The notes beneath the pieces are model-generated. The model was not told the DNA's origin. It saw only the letters and a program-made list of their open reading frames with translations, and did not search any database. This document shows, one piece after another, positions 6,289 through 15,462 of a stretch of DNA of 64,000 nucleotides. How positions within the stretch are numbered: position 1 is the stretch's first letter; each line of letters starts with the position of its first letter. Made by a program: the position numbers and the translations under genes. This DNA is from FEN-1139 sp038207155 (GTDB taxonomy: Bacteria > Myxococcota_A > Polyangia > Polyangiales > Polyangiaceae): the NCBI GenBank assembly GCA_038207155.1, contig JBBRAB010000006.1, forward strand, positions 124,001 through 188,000, written 5' to 3'.

Positions 6289-8259
6289 TCAGTCCAGGGC
6301 GACCTTGGCCGTTGCGCTGGCTCCAAGCTGAACCGTCGAGGTCTTCTTCTTGCCGCCTTCTTCGACCGTGACCTCGTAGGTTCCACGGAAGCCGCGCAGG
6401 CTGGCGGCGCCCTTGGCGTCAGTGACGAGGCTGGCGTTGGTGACCCAGTCACGCTCGACGAGCTGCCGATAGGCGGCGCCACTGGCCTTGAGGCAGAACG
6501 AGTTCTCGAAGAGCGGCGCGTCCTTGTACCAGTGCGCGCCGTCCCAGAAGCCCCACATCATGAAGCCCGCGCTGCTCGCATGGCTGAAAAACAGGGTCAT
6601 GATGTCTCGCGTGTAGCGCGCGGCCAGGTCCTCGTCGTCCAGCACGATGTCGTACTCGGTGACCCAAAGCGGCTTCTTGAAGGCTCCGAAGCGATCCAGG
6701 ATGAGCTTGGCGTCCGTCATGCCCGTGAGCGCGGTACCAAAGTGACCCTGCACGCCGATGCCGCCGAGCGGTGCACCCCCGTCGATGAGCTTCTTGATGG
6801 TGGCCTCGTAATGCTTACGGTGAGCCGTGTCGCCCCCGCCACCGGCGAGGATCGCGTAGTCGTTGATGAACAACTGAGCCTTGGAGTCGGCGGCGCGCGC
6901 GAGCTTGAACCACTCGATCATCTCTGGCTCCCCGACGATGTCGGTCAAGTCCTGATTGTCGAAGGGCTCATTGACGACGTCCCACATGTCCAGGAGGCCT
7001 GACATGGCCGTGGCATACTCGGTGACGTGCTTGCGAATCGCGTCACGCAGTACCGTGACGTCTGGATTGGCGTCGTACGCCGTCTTGATGGACTTCGGGG
7101 AATTGCGCCAAGAGGGCCAGACGAGCACGTGACCCTTGGTGCGTAGTCCCTGAGCCTTGGCCCACTGTATCGAGGCTTTGCCCGCGACGAGCCCGAAGCC
7201 CGCGCCCCATTCCGTTGCCGCCCATTTGAGCGCGTTTTCCTCGACGACCGTATTAAAGAGCTTCGGGATCCAGCTCTTGTAGGTGAGGTCATCAGCCGCG
7301 GTGGAGGTGGTCACGCGAGAGGCGACGATCGCCGAACCAAAGCCGAACTCGTTACGGACGAGCTTGGCTGTGACCTTTGCGCCGGTCACGGCCTTGCCGC
7401 CGCGCGTGACCGAGACGGAGAGCTCACCCTTGCGGAGGGCTTCGATGCGGGCGGCGGCCTCGGCGCGCCAGGGAGCGTTGGCCTCTTCACCCTGATAGGC
7501 GATCTTGGTGCGCGGAAGATCGGCCAGCGGCACCGTCTTGGCGTAATTAGTCAGCGTGAAGTCTGCAAGATCCAACGTTTGATTGTCGTAGCCGATTTGG
7601 AAGCCGACGGTCGGGGCGCCCGCGGCGAAGTCTGACAGGGCTTTGATCGGAATCGTGTACTGGCGCCACTCGATGCCTGGGGTGATCGGCATGTTGACGG
7701 ACTTGGCGTAGTCCGGCGCTCCGCCTTCCAGAACGAAAGAGGCGCGGCACTGGGCGCTCTCGAGCAGTGACTTTTCGCAACGTGCCCAGAACGTGGCGAG
7801 CAGCACGTCGTCCTTGGCGATGGCAGCGATCTTGTTGGTGCCAAACTGCGAAGCCCAGTAGTTGAGGTAGGGGCCGACGCTCGTGATGCGCGTTGCGGCG
7901 GTAAACGATTGACCCGTGACGGTGATCGGCGCCGCGGTGGAGCCGTAGACCGTAAAGGCCGCCAGCCCTGCCGTGGTCATCGCGGAGGGCGCCGCCGGGA
8001 GTTGCTCCAGTGGCTTGCCGTAGTTCGGCGCCGCGGTTGCGCTGGGACAGAGGTTCTCGAACGGAGGCCAATTCACGGTGCCGCCGGTTCCCGTGCCTGC
8101 CCCCGTGGCTCCCGAGGCGGTTCCGGCGCCGCCGCCGGCGCCTCCGGTCCCCGCTGCACTGGGCGTTGAGTCAGAGCTGCTGCAGGCGGTGACACCGGCA
8201 AGCAGCGCGAAGGTGGAAACAAGACCGCCGAGCGACGAAAATTGAGTTGAGCGCACCAT
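6289..8259 (-). CDS. GH10 endo-xylanase lipoprotein with N-terminal carbohydrate-binding module
   Basis: A 656-residue exported lipoprotein with lipobox LAGVTAC near residue 26, then a Gly/Ala/Thr linker to about 62. Residues ~90-240 form a jelly-roll module like CBM4/9/22 (PTVGFQIGYDNQTLDLADFT). The GH10 barrel covers about 290-600. GHVLVWPSW is the conserved strand 3, Glu431 in WDVVNEPF is the acid/base, and Glu535 in LWVTEYDI is the nucleophile. SAGFMMWGFWDG is the closing GH10 strand. The C-terminal ~50 residues form a small beta domain. It hydrolyses internal beta-1,4 bonds of xylan, probably at the cell surface. Start ATG at 8259. Confidence 0.92.
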   Translation of the reverse strand: MVRSTQFSSLGGLVSTFALLAGVTACSSSDSTPSAAGTGGAGGGAGTASGATGAGTGTGGTVNWPPFENLCPSATAAPNYGKPLEQLPAAPSAMTTAGLAAFTVYGSTAAPITVTGQSFTAATRITSVGPYLNYWASQFGTNKIAAIAKDDVLLATFWARCEKSLLESAQCRASFVLEGGAPDYAKSVNMPITPGIEWRQYTIPIKALSDFAAGAPTVGFQIGYDNQTLDLADFTLTNYAKTVPLADLPRTKIAYQGEEANAPWRAEAAARIEALRKGELSVSVTRGGKAVTGAKVTAKLVRNEFGFGSAIVASRVTTSTAADDLTYKSWIPKLFNTVVEENALKWAATEWGAGFGLVAGKASIQWAKAQGLRTKGHVLVWPSWRNSPKSIKTAYDANPDVTVLRDAIRKHVTEYATAMSGLLDMWDVVNEPFDNQDLTDIVGEPEMIEWFKLARAADSKAQLFINDYAILAGGGGDTAHRKHYEATIKKLIDGGAPLGGIGVQGHFGTALTGMTDAKLILDRFGAFKKPLWVTEYDIVLDDEDLAARYTRDIMTLFFSHASSAGFMMWGFWDGAHWYKDAPLFENSFCLKASGAAYRQLVERDWVTNASLVTDAKGAASLRGFRGTYEVTVEEGGKKKTSTVQLGASATAKVALD

Positions 8260-8815
8260 GTGGCCGACAGTCTAGCTCATTCCGCTCACCGCGCTGTTGC
8301 ACCCGCGAGGAGCGCAGGGTTCAAGTGGTTGGAGGTGTGACACGGGCATGGTCGTGGGGACTGCATTCGTGCTCGCCTGTGCGAATTGCAGCATAATTTT
8401 CCTCGTTTCACGCACTGATCTAGCACCGCCAGTACGCAAATGCCTGCGCCGCGTAACAAGTTGTGGGCGTGTCTTGTTTGGCTTGCACGTCGCGGCGAGC
8501 ATGAGGCGCGGACCTATTTCTGCGCTTCGCAATGCCAGTCAACCTGGTCGATGCTCCAATCCTGGTCACGGCAGGATTTGCTCTCTGCAGTGCTGCGATG
8601 TGGTTGCTCGCTGCCGTCGAAACTGAAAGACAGCACCGCCCGGAACAAGTTCCATGAACGCTGCCAATTGCAGGATTGCGGCGCCAAAATCGCCACACTG
8701 CGGGGGCCTCGCCAAAGTCAGGAGCTTTCGTCAGTGGACAGCTGTCTCCGGTTGCTCCTGCCACGCCCCCGCCTTGGGCGGAGAGTAGTTCGCTTCTACA
8801 ACCCGCAAATCAGCA
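8260..8815. other. gene-poor stretch
   Basis: About 550 bases between the start of the xylanase gene and the stop of the oxidoreductase gene. Several short open frames occur on both strands, but none has a family motif, credible ribosome site or a composition like the neighbours. The xylanase promoter should lie near 8270-8400. A dyad GGACA-GC-TGTCT is at 8736-8747. Confidence 0.5.
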
Positions 8816-9469
8816 CTATTTGCGCAATAGCTTGAAGGCGTGGGACCAGCTGCCCCCGCGTAGACCCGGGATGCACCAGAGCATGCATAGCGGTTCGATC
8901 GCGCGGGCGGCCTCCACCGCCCCAAGGTCTTCCACATCCCAGCCGAAGGCCTTCAGCAGCTCGGTCGCCTTCGCCTTCGCTGCTGCGTCATTGCCGCAAA
9001 TGAACATGGTTGGTGCCAGTCCGGAAAAATCTGGCTTGACCATGAACGCATTGCCAACGCAGGAAAACGCCTTCACAAAATGCGCCTCAGCAAAGCGTGT
9101 CTGGAGCCTCTCCATCAGAGACTCGTTTGGACCGGTGAAGAACTGAAGGACTCCGTTGACCGGCGGCAGATCGGCGATCGGATTGGTAGCGTCGAGGATG
9201 GTCTTGCCGGCCAGATTTGCGTCGCCAGCCAACTCGAGCGCTGACTCGGCAACGGTGCCCTTGACGGCCAGCACGAGCAGCTCGCCGAAGTCCGCTGCAT
9301 CGGCGAAGCTCCCGACGCTCGCGTTGGGACCCGCCAAGCCGACCCAGTCCGCGAGTTTGGCAGGAGTCCTCGTGCCACGTTTAACGCGGTAACCCTGATT
9401 GAGTAGTCCTTCCGCCAGCACCTGTCCCACGACGCCAGAACCCAACACTCCAACAGTCTTTTGGCTCAT
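8816..9469 (-). CDS. NADPH-dependent F420 reductase-like oxidoreductase
   Basis: A 217-residue cytoplasmic protein with an N-terminal Rossmann fold. VGVLGSGVVGQVLAEGLL (residues ~4-21) is the dinucleotide-binding loop, followed by KRGTRTPAKLADW, with Arg/Thr suited to the NADP phosphate. KTILDATNPI and AHFVKAFSCVGN are typical of the F420-dependent NADP oxidoreductase / YqfB-like family. Whether it really uses F420 cannot be told. The ATG at 9469 has a very strong GAGGAGG site. The frame runs further upstream to 9706, but without family sequence. Confidence 0.8.
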   Translation of the reverse strand: MSQKTVGVLGSGVVGQVLAEGLLNQGYRVKRGTRTPAKLADWVGLAGPNASVGSFADAADFGELLVLAVKGTVAESALELAGDANLAGKTILDATNPIADLPPVNGVLQFFTGPNESLMERLQTRFAEAHFVKAFSCVGNAFMVKPDFSGLAPTMFICGNDAAAKAKATELLKAFGWDVEDLGAVEAARAIEPLCMLWCIPGLRGGSWSHAFKLLRK

Positions 9470-9678
9470 CTCACCCTCCTCGCTCAGGGGACTGTCGTCC
9501 CCGTCAATGATCGGGATAAGCCTGGGGAGCTGGCGCGGGAGGCGCAAGGGGCAAGGGGTTCCCCCCCCAAAAACAGGGCAGCAAGCCGCAGTCTTGCTGC
9601 GAGCGTTCCGCGTCGCATCACGCTGTTCGAGAGTCAATTGGACTTTCGGACCTGGTATCCTCGAAAAATCAGGTAAAA

Positions 9679-11037
9679 TCAGCGCAGTCTTAGGTAAAGA
9701 AAGCAACCGAGCGCCACGACCAGCGTGAACAGCGCGAACACAACGTACTGGGTTCGTCGTGCTCTCTGCGTCTGGAGGTCACTGGCGTTGAGCCGATGGC
9801 GCTCCATGGTGTGTTCCTCCGCGGCAGTAGCGAGCGAATCGGGGTCACTCGTGCCCATTGCACGGGGACTGCGCCAGACCTGCGTGGCGTCATCGGGGGG
9901 TAAATCCGGGCGAAACGAGGGGTGAGCGCGCAGCCGAGCGATGGTCTCCGCAGTGGTTTCCTTTCGCTTGCCCGCGCTGGGCGGTCCACTGACCCCGACC
10001 CGGGTCTGAATGATCTCAACGTCTTGCTGGTAACCGTTGGGCAGGTGAATCGCGATCGTCTCGTCTTCAGGTTCGAGCTCGGCGAACGGCTTGGTGAGGG
10101 TGAGCGGAGTCTGCTCGTCGCTTGGGGATGGGACGCCCTGGTCGCGACGCAGCCCCGTCACCTTGCGGAGACTCTGAAGCTGCTCGGCGCCAACCTCGGT
10201 GAAGAACTCTGCGACGTCCAGGGGCCGCGCCACAGGCGTCCCCGAGTTCTGAAGCGCGAGCGAGAAATCGTGCAGCGTCTGAAAGCGTGCCTCGGCCTGG
10301 GGTTGCAAGGCTCGCTCGAGGACGGCAACCAGGGCGTCGCTGACCTGAGGATTCTCCATTGCTGGAGTGAGCTCAGCGCGACCTTCCGCCAGCAAGCCCT
10401 GCATGTGCGCGGCCGAGCCAACCAGCATGCGCTTGCCCGAAAACATCTCCCAAAGCAGCACCGCGATGCCGTAAACGTCCGTCCGCGGCCCGATCGGCCA
10501 GTCCGGGGTCACCTGTTCATGCGCGAGGTAGCCCGCGCGATCAACATGGTTTTTCCAAGGTGCGTGACCTGCAGTGATGGCCGTCAGCCCGACATTGGCA
10601 ACCTTGGTGACCCCTTGCGGGCCGACCCAGAGCTGATCCGGGGTGACGCCGCCGCAAGAGTCGGGCGCGTGCAGGTGCATCGCGGAGAGGCCCTCCAGGG
10701 CGTCCAGCGCGATCCGCAGAGACACGCCGATCGGAAACAGAATCCCTTTGACGCGAGCATTGAGCAACAGAGTCCGCAGGGTCAGAATCTCCTCGTAGGC
10801 GGTCGCAACCGTCAGTTCCCGCGTGTTGTAGTTAACCAAGGACGGGGTGGCGACATAGGTGCCGTACAGATCCCGGCAGGCCGAAGCCGCATCGACGAGC
10901 TTGCCGAGCACGGCACCCGCCATCTTGGGCGGGAGCTGCAGCTTCTCGACGAGCTGATGGAGCTGACCTGCTCGGACTACCCAGACCCCGCCAGAGTGGG
11001 ACTTGGCAATTTGGTGAAGGAATACGGGTTCGGTCAT
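9679..11037 (-). CDS. Membrane-anchored Ser/Thr pseudokinase
   Basis: A 452-residue protein with a protein-kinase fold (about 10-280), a disordered segment and one transmembrane helix at the C-terminus (~430-448) ending at the membrane face. C-lobe landmarks are clear: GYLAHEQVTPDWPIGPRTDVYGIAVLLWEMFSG-like APE/DVY regions. The active-site motifs are absent. No glycine-rich GxGxxG loop is visible, the HRDLKPEN position reads GGVTPDQL, and DFG is replaced by VANVGLT. It is therefore expected not to phosphorylate, and to act as a scaffold or ligand-sensing pseudokinase. Stand-alone gene. Start ATG at 11037. Confidence 0.8.
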   Translation of the reverse strand: MTEPVFLHQIAKSHSGGVWVVRAGQLHQLVEKLQLPPKMAGAVLGKLVDAASACRDLYGTYVATPSLVNYNTRELTVATAYEEILTLRTLLLNARVKGILFPIGVSLRIALDALEGLSAMHLHAPDSCGGVTPDQLWVGPQGVTKVANVGLTAITAGHAPWKNHVDRAGYLAHEQVTPDWPIGPRTDVYGIAVLLWEMFSGKRMLVGSAAHMQGLLAEGRAELTPAMENPQVSDALVAVLERALQPQAEARFQTLHDFSLALQNSGTPVARPLDVAEFFTEVGAEQLQSLRKVTGLRRDQGVPSPSDEQTPLTLTKPFAELEPEDETIAIHLPNGYQQDVEIIQTRVGVSGPPSAGKRKETTAETIARLRAHPSFRPDLPPDDATQVWRSPRAMGTSDPDSLATAAEEHTMERHRLNASDLQTQRARRTQYVVFALFTLVVALGCFLYLRLR

Positions 11038-11420
11038 CTCGTTCTGTTGCTCAGCCCCAGCGTTGAGCCTGCGTCCTGCACGCGGTGAGATCGGCTAAGG
11101 GCATCAAGAAGTGATGGGGAGCAAATCCGCCCAACCATACGCGGAACGGGTTCTGAGCGTCTAGTGTTTCAGGCGCTGCGGAGTGCCGTTGGTCTGCCCA
11201 GCCGACCGCCAGCCTTGGCCCACAAACGGCGCAGACAGGCTTCCCATAAGCAGTTTCCCGGCCGGGGCGTGGAGCGGATACACCGTGGGTGGATGTGGCT
11301 GATTTCCTGCGCCGGCCCATCGGAACGTGCCGTCGTTGCCTGGCTGGCGCAGTAAAACAGGCCGCTCACAACGACGAAGGTGCTCAGGCGCCAGGGTCCC
11401 AGTTGTGGCCCGAGGGGACT
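11038..11420. other. intergenic, nothing recognised
   Basis: About 380 bases between the divergent pseudokinase and methyltransferase genes. Short frames exist on both strands, but none is convincing. It presumably holds both promoters, although no box stands out. Confidence 0.4.
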
Positions 11421-11987
11421 ATGCTGCAACCAGTGCCAACCTCGAGCGCAACCCCAGACGCAACAGGCCTCCTCTCATTGGCCTTCGGGGATTCGTTGTT
11501 GGGTGAGTTCGTCGTGGTGACGCGCGGAGTCGAACTCTGTGCACTGCTGCTGCACGACGACAGTGGGTCCTTCGAGTCGCAGTTGAGTGAGCGCTTCCCA
11601 GGGGAGTCGCTTGTGAGGTCGACAGGTGCGGCCAAACCACTGGTGGCTCGCATCGCCGAGCAGCTCGCCAACCCTAAGGGCGTTCACGATCTCACGCTGG
11701 CTCCGCGCGGTACCGCGTTTCAGCAGGATGTGTGGAAGAGTCTGCGAGGCATCTCTCCGGGTCACACCCAGAGCTATTCCGAGCTCGCCTCAACGATGGG
11801 GCTCCCGAAGGCGACACGTGCCGTTGCCCGAGCCTGCGCCGCCAACCCGATCGCCGTCTTGATCCCCTGTCACCGCGTGATCCGCACCGATGGCGGACTC
11901 GGTGGCTATCGCTGGGGACTTCAGCGTAAACAGCAGCTGCTCGCTCTCGAAGGGGCGCCAGGATTTGTGCGAGACCCGGTGCAGTGA
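11421..11987 (+). CDS. ogt: O6-methylguanine-DNA methyltransferase
   Basis: A 188-residue suicide DNA-repair protein that moves the alkyl group from O6-methylguanine to its own cysteine. Cys150 lies in IPCHRVI, preceded by RAVARACAANP, the recognition-helix/Asn hinge, and followed by GGYRWGLQRKQQLL. The N-terminal half resembles the pre-domain of Ada-type proteins (LGEFVVVTRGVELCALLL), but there is no AraC-type or Zn-methyl phosphotriester domain, so it is a stand-alone enzyme. The ATG at 11421 follows GAGGGGAC. The frame is open upstream to 11289 without family sequence. Confidence 0.92.
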   Translation: MLQPVPTSSATPDATGLLSLAFGDSLLGEFVVVTRGVELCALLLHDDSGSFESQLSERFPGESLVRSTGAAKPLVARIAEQLANPKGVHDLTLAPRGTAFQQDVWKSLRGISPGHTQSYSELASTMGLPKATRAVARACAANPIAVLIPCHRVIRTDGGLGGYRWGLQRKQQLLALEGAPGFVRDPVQ

Positions 11988-12021
11988 TGTCACGAACCGA
12001 CACGGTGAATGACTCCGCGCC

Positions 12022-12108
12022 CGTTAGCGTTCGTTTGCTCACGGAGCGGACGCTGAGCAGTCGCGCGTTAGCGTCGTTTGCTCACGGAGCGGACGCTGAG
12101 CAGTCGCG
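12022..12108. repeat. tandem direct repeat, 2 x ~44 bp
   Basis: CGTTAGCG...CAGTCGCG occurs at 12022-12065 and again at 12066-12108, differing by one missing T in the second copy. It lies between the convergent methyltransferase and BPL_N genes and overlaps the last codons of the latter. No coding role. Confidence 0.85.
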
Positions 12109-12894
12109 TGCTGCCCAACGCAGCGCGTGGCGGAAAAATCGGCGATCCAGCGCGCGGAGCCCAGGCTCGGCCGACGCGGGACCCTCGAGATGGGGGCCCG
12201 TTAGCAGCACGCGACCCTGGCCGTAGCTGAGCGAGAGCGCGGCCGCTGCTCCGTTCGGATAGCGGAGCAATACCTTCACGTTAGGAGCGAGCGGACTAAA
12301 CGAAGCTCCCCCATAGTAGTGCGCGCGCAGCGAACCGGCGCTGCCAGCCTCGGCGTCCTCGGGCGCGCGTGCGAGCTCAATCGTTCCAAACCCTGGCCAA
12401 CTTGGCAGCCCCGCGATTGGCCCCTCAGCGACGCCGTCGAAGAGCGCCAGCGGATAGTCGTAGTCTTGGCCCTCCCAGCGCACGGTGCGACTCGCAAGGT
12501 ACGCGCCCGCGCAGATCCCGACGTAGCCGCCGCCTGCTCTGACGAAACGTTGCACTTCGGACAGTCCGCGCGGGCCAAAAGCGTCGCGCTGTGACGGTGC
12601 CCACCCGCCTCCAACGAGCAGGAGCTCTGCATCGCGTGCAACGAAGTCCGCACCGCGTGTTTCCACGATGGACCAACCCAACTCATTGACGGTTTCATGG
12701 AGCGCTGCAACGCCCTCCGGCCAAGCACCTGCGCCCGCATAGAGCACGACCCTGGGTGCCTTTCGGCAGGTAGTGGCTAGGCCTGCGGGGGCGAGTGACG
12801 GCTGTTGATTGCGCGCTGACTTGCCGCGCGCACCGCAGCCAAAGAGCGGGAGCGCCGCAAATAGGGCAAATAGTCGGGGTTTTTGCAAGCGCAT
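12082..12894 (-). CDS. BPL_N-domain (glutamine amidotransferase-like) lipoprotein
   Basis: A 270-residue exported lipoprotein. The signal peptide ends in LPLFGC (Cys ~20). The mature part has the class I glutamine amidotransferase-like fold seen in the N-terminal domain of yeast biotin-protein ligase: LLLVGGGWAP, then GGGYVGICAGAYLAS, with Cys as the nucleophile-elbow residue. A late His is present (GPHLEGP). Families of this type are often called 'biofilm PGA synthesis' or 'BPL-N domain' proteins and have no established substrate. Monocistronic and convergent with the methyltransferase. Start ATG at 12894. Confidence 0.75.
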   Translation of the reverse strand: MRLQKPRLFALFAALPLFGCGARGKSARNQQPSLAPAGLATTCRKAPRVVLYAGAGAWPEGVAALHETVNELGWSIVETRGADFVARDAELLLVGGGWAPSQRDAFGPRGLSEVQRFVRAGGGYVGICAGAYLASRTVRWEGQDYDYPLALFDGVAEGPIAGLPSWPGFGTIELARAPEDAEAGSAGSLRAHYYGGASFSPLAPNVKVLLRYPNGAAAALSLSYGQGRVLLTGPHLEGPASAEPGLRALDRRFFRHALRWAARDCSASAP

Positions 12895-13037
12895 GGGGAA
12901 GAGGCGAGTGGCGTGCGTCCGATCGAACGGGACTCAGCGCTAGCCTCGACGATCTTGACTGCCCGCGCAAGACCAGCGACGCACCGCATTCCTCGCGTCG
13001 GCTGTAACCTCCGGCGGGCTGGCGCGTAAAGCCAACG

Positions 13038-13847
13038 ATGCGAGCATTGTACTATCCGCTGCTACTAGGTTCGATCGCGTGGCTCGCCCAGACAGGCTGC
13101 CATTCGCGGGAGTCTTCGGGCTCGGGGGCGGCGCAGCCCTCCTCATCGAGCTCGGCGTTGGGGGCCCAGGGCCCATTGCGTCCGACCGAGACGGCCCTCA
13201 CCCTCCAGAAGAGTGGCAGCGTGGTGACCGCCCTGATGGCCGCGCCGGTCGAGCGAATTTTCGGGGAAGCGCGGGACGCGACGGACGGTGAGCTGTTTCT
13301 CGAGCTTGGTGATCTGCGTAAGCTGCGTGGTCTGGTGCGCGTGGATCTTGACCATTTCATCCTGAGTCAGCAGAAGCGCGCGACGGCGGACGGCGAATTC
13401 GGTGAGAAGGTGACGCAGCCGCGCCAGAACGAGCACATGAAGAACTGGCTCGAGATTGGCGCGGACGCGCCCGAGGAGGTGCGCGAGGACAATCGCTGGG
13501 CCACCATGCGCATCGACGGTCTGCGAGCACCGTCCGTGGCTTCGCTTGCGGACCGCCGCGACGGCGATGTTCAGGTTCGCGCCGAGGCCTTCGGGTCACT
13601 TCGGCTGCACGGGCGCACGGTGCCGCAGAGCATGGCGCTGCTGCTCGATTTCCATTTTGACCGAGCGCGCCTGACGCGCGTCAAGATTGCTAGTGCCGCG
13701 CCGATGAACCTGTCGCTTGAGGCCTACGACGTCCGCCCGCGCGAGGCCTTTGGTAAGCTTGCTCAAGCAACGCTTGGCGCGATTGGGCAGAAGGTGGCGC
13801 CCATTGCGGCGCTTCAATTGACCTTGAGCGCGGTCCCGAAGAGCTAG
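13038..13847 (+). CDS. YceI-like lipoprotein
   Basis: A 269-residue predicted lipoprotein: LGSIAWLAQTGC gives a lipobox ending near Cys21, followed by a Ser-rich linker. The mature domain has the order of a YceI lipocalin-like barrel: a VRVDLDHFILSQ strand, the Lys/Arg-rich N-E-H-M-K-N-W-L stretch at the position of YceI 'R..H...FF', and LRLHGRTVPQSMALLLDFHF corresponding to 'L.HG.T.PV.L'. YceI proteins bind isoprenoids or act in stress. The ligand here is unknown. ATG at 13038, no strong ribosome site. Convergent with the nrsF-like gene. Confidence 0.6.
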   Translation: MRALYYPLLLGSIAWLAQTGCHSRESSGSGAAQPSSSSSALGAQGPLRPTETALTLQKSGSVVTALMAAPVERIFGEARDATDGELFLELGDLRKLRGLVRVDLDHFILSQQKRATADGEFGEKVTQPRQNEHMKNWLEIGADAPEEVREDNRWATMRIDGLRAPSVASLADRRDGDVQVRAEAFGSLRLHGRTVPQSMALLLDFHFDRARLTRVKIASAAPMNLSLEAYDVRPREAFGKLAQATLGAIGQKVAPIAALQLTLSAVPKS

Positions 13848-13872
13848 CGTCGAGCCCGCGACCTTAAGGCAC

Positions 13873-14526
13873 TTAGCGGGGCGTCATCCTTGGTGCGAGA
13901 CCCGCGGCACCGGCAATCGCGCCCACCAGGCCAAGTAGGGCAACTGGTGCGATGTGGGCCACCAGCAAGTGGAGGGGCTCGCTGACACTGCAGTGCAGGG
14001 ACATCGCCAGGCCAGCCCAACTTCCCGCGGCAGCTCCGATACAAGCGCCCGTGTAACCGGGTCGCGTGGGCACGGCGCGCCAGCGCGCGGCGAGTAGCCC
14101 CAGGAGTGGACCGAGTGCAAGCCCGAGCCCGGTCAGCAGACAGCCGAGATGTGCCTTCGGAGAGACCGGAGCACAGAACAGTCGAAACGGATCGAGCAGC
14201 AGGAGCCCGGCGATCAGAAACGGGGGGATCGCCAGAGCAGTCGCGAGCAACCAGGGGCGCGGGTAGCCCAGGGCAGAGCCACCGGAACGCAGGATGAGTC
14301 CCGTTGCCAAACTGGCAGCGAGCAGCCAAACGGTTAGCTCGACCAACACCGAATCGAACGAGCGTGGTCCGAGTCGAATCCCGATCGCTGCGGTTCCAAG
14401 CACCAACCACAGACCTGTTCCAAGCAGGGCTAGGCGGCGCTGCGCCGCCACGTGGCGCGCCGTCGGGCTGCTGCGGTGAGCAAGCTCTTGGAGGAGTCGA
14501 GCCTTGAGCGGATCGGTTTCAACCAC
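13873..14526 (-). CDS. NrsF-family (DUF1109) anti-sigma factor
   Basis: A 217-residue integral membrane protein with six hydrophobic helices, typical of NrsF/DUF1109 anti-sigma factors that hold an ECF sigma at the membrane. The C-terminal GLAMSLHCSVSEPLHLLVAH segment with a Cys-His cluster matches the family's conserved region. The GTG at 14526 is chosen because AGGAGAG lies 6 bases upstream and the codon overlaps the sigma stop (GTGGTTGA), giving translational coupling. An ATG at 14574 would make a longer overlap. Cytoplasmic N-terminal residues contact the sigma factor in characterised members. Confidence 0.82.
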   Translation of the reverse strand: MVETDPLKARLLQELAHRSSPTARHVAAQRRLALLGTGLWLVLGTAAIGIRLGPRSFDSVLVELTVWLLAASLATGLILRSGGSALGYPRPWLLATALAIPPFLIAGLLLLDPFRLFCAPVSPKAHLGCLLTGLGLALGPLLGLLAARWRAVPTRPGYTGACIGAAAGSWAGLAMSLHCSVSEPLHLLVAHIAPVALLGLVGAIAGAAGLAPRMTPR

Positions 14527-15097
14527 GAGGGCTCTCCTGCGCTGCCAACGCACTTCGAAGGGCTTCGACGGCACGATGCACCCGCAGCTTGATGCCGCCC
14601 ACTGTGGTTCCGAGTACCGTGGCCGCTTCAGCGTGACTCATGCCTTCGTCTCGTACTAACAACAGCGCCTCGCGTTGAGCTGCTGGCAATGCAGCGAGCT
14701 CGGCTCGAAGGAGCTGGGCCGTTTGGCGAGCCACGGGCTCGTCCGAGGGCAGCTGTTCGCTGACAACCCGCAGCTCCGGATCGGAGTCCCGACGCGACAC
14801 AGGTTGGCGCTTCTGGCGACGCACCGAGTCGATGAACGCGTTGCGAGCGAGCGAGAAAGCCCATGGTCGCACGGGCGCCCCAGGCAGGAAGCGCCCTCGG
14901 GAATCGTGGAGTTGGAGGAACGTCTGCTGCAGCAAATCCTCAGCCTGACTGCGGCTGCGCGCCAGTCCGAGCAGGTAGCTCCGCAGTCGCGGTGCCAGCG
15001 CGTCGTACAGCGTTGAAAAAGCTGCTGCGTCGCCCTGAGCGTAGCGAGCCATCGCTGCGTCGGCGACCTCGAGAGCTTCCCCAACGGGGCTGACCAT
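14519..15097 (-). CDS. ECF RNA polymerase sigma factor
   Basis: A 192-residue ECF sigma factor. Region 2 (about 15-85) has DLLQQTFLQLHDSRGRF and PWAFSLARNAFIDSVRRQKR. Region 4 (about 125-180) has LPAAQREALLLVRDEGMSHAEAA, then TTVGGIKLRVHRAVEALR, the -35 recognition helix. Its stop overlaps the start of the NrsF-like gene, so it is expected to be released from the membrane by an unknown signal. There is no clear ribosome site before the ATG at 15097. Target promoters cannot be read from the window. Confidence 0.9.
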   Translation of the reverse strand: MVSPVGEALEVADAAMARYAQGDAAAFSTLYDALAPRLRSYLLGLARSRSQAEDLLQQTFLQLHDSRGRFLPGAPVRPWAFSLARNAFIDSVRRQKRQPVSRRDSDPELRVVSEQLPSDEPVARQTAQLLRAELAALPAAQREALLLVRDEGMSHAEAATVLGTTVGGIKLRVHRAVEALRSALAAQESPRG

Positions 15098-15462
15098 GGA
15101 GGATTGCTACGATGAGCGCAAAGCGTCCGCAAGCCGTCCGCACGCATTCGGACCTGCGGAGCGCGGAAACGAGCTTCCGAGTGAGGATTCGACTGGCAGG
15201 AGCCGTGGGGCATGAGTCATCAATACGCACCATCGCGGCTGCGGTTACTCAGGCGCGCCAGCTCGCGGACGCCACCTACCTCCAGAACCTCTCCTGGGAG
15301 GCGACGCGGCAGCACTCAACCATCGCGCGACGTCACGCGAGGCTCAGTCGTGGAGCAGCAACGCAATTTTCCGACAGAAGCTGACTTCCTTAGCGCCTGC
15401 ACCTGACCCCGTAGTTGCCAGGGGGTGGTAGACTTCGGGTCTTCCCGCCCCAGGAGGTCTGC
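15098..15462. other. divergent intergenic region
   Basis: 365 bases between the sigma factor and DUF362 genes. A 90-codon open frame (15112-15384, plus strand) has no recognisable motif or ribosome site and was not called. Promoters for both neighbours should be here. Confidence 0.4.

Noticed and set aside
8272..8815. Several 60-130 codon frames in the xylanase/oxidoreductase gap
   Set aside because: None shows a family pattern or start signal on either strand.
12022..12108. CRISPR-like or attachment-site repeat
   Set aside because: Only two adjacent copies, no spacers, and no integrase nearby; it is a simple tandem duplication.
15112..15384. A 90-codon gene in the sigma/DUF362 intergenic region
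   Set aside because: No motif, no ribosome site, and its composition does not match neighbouring genes.
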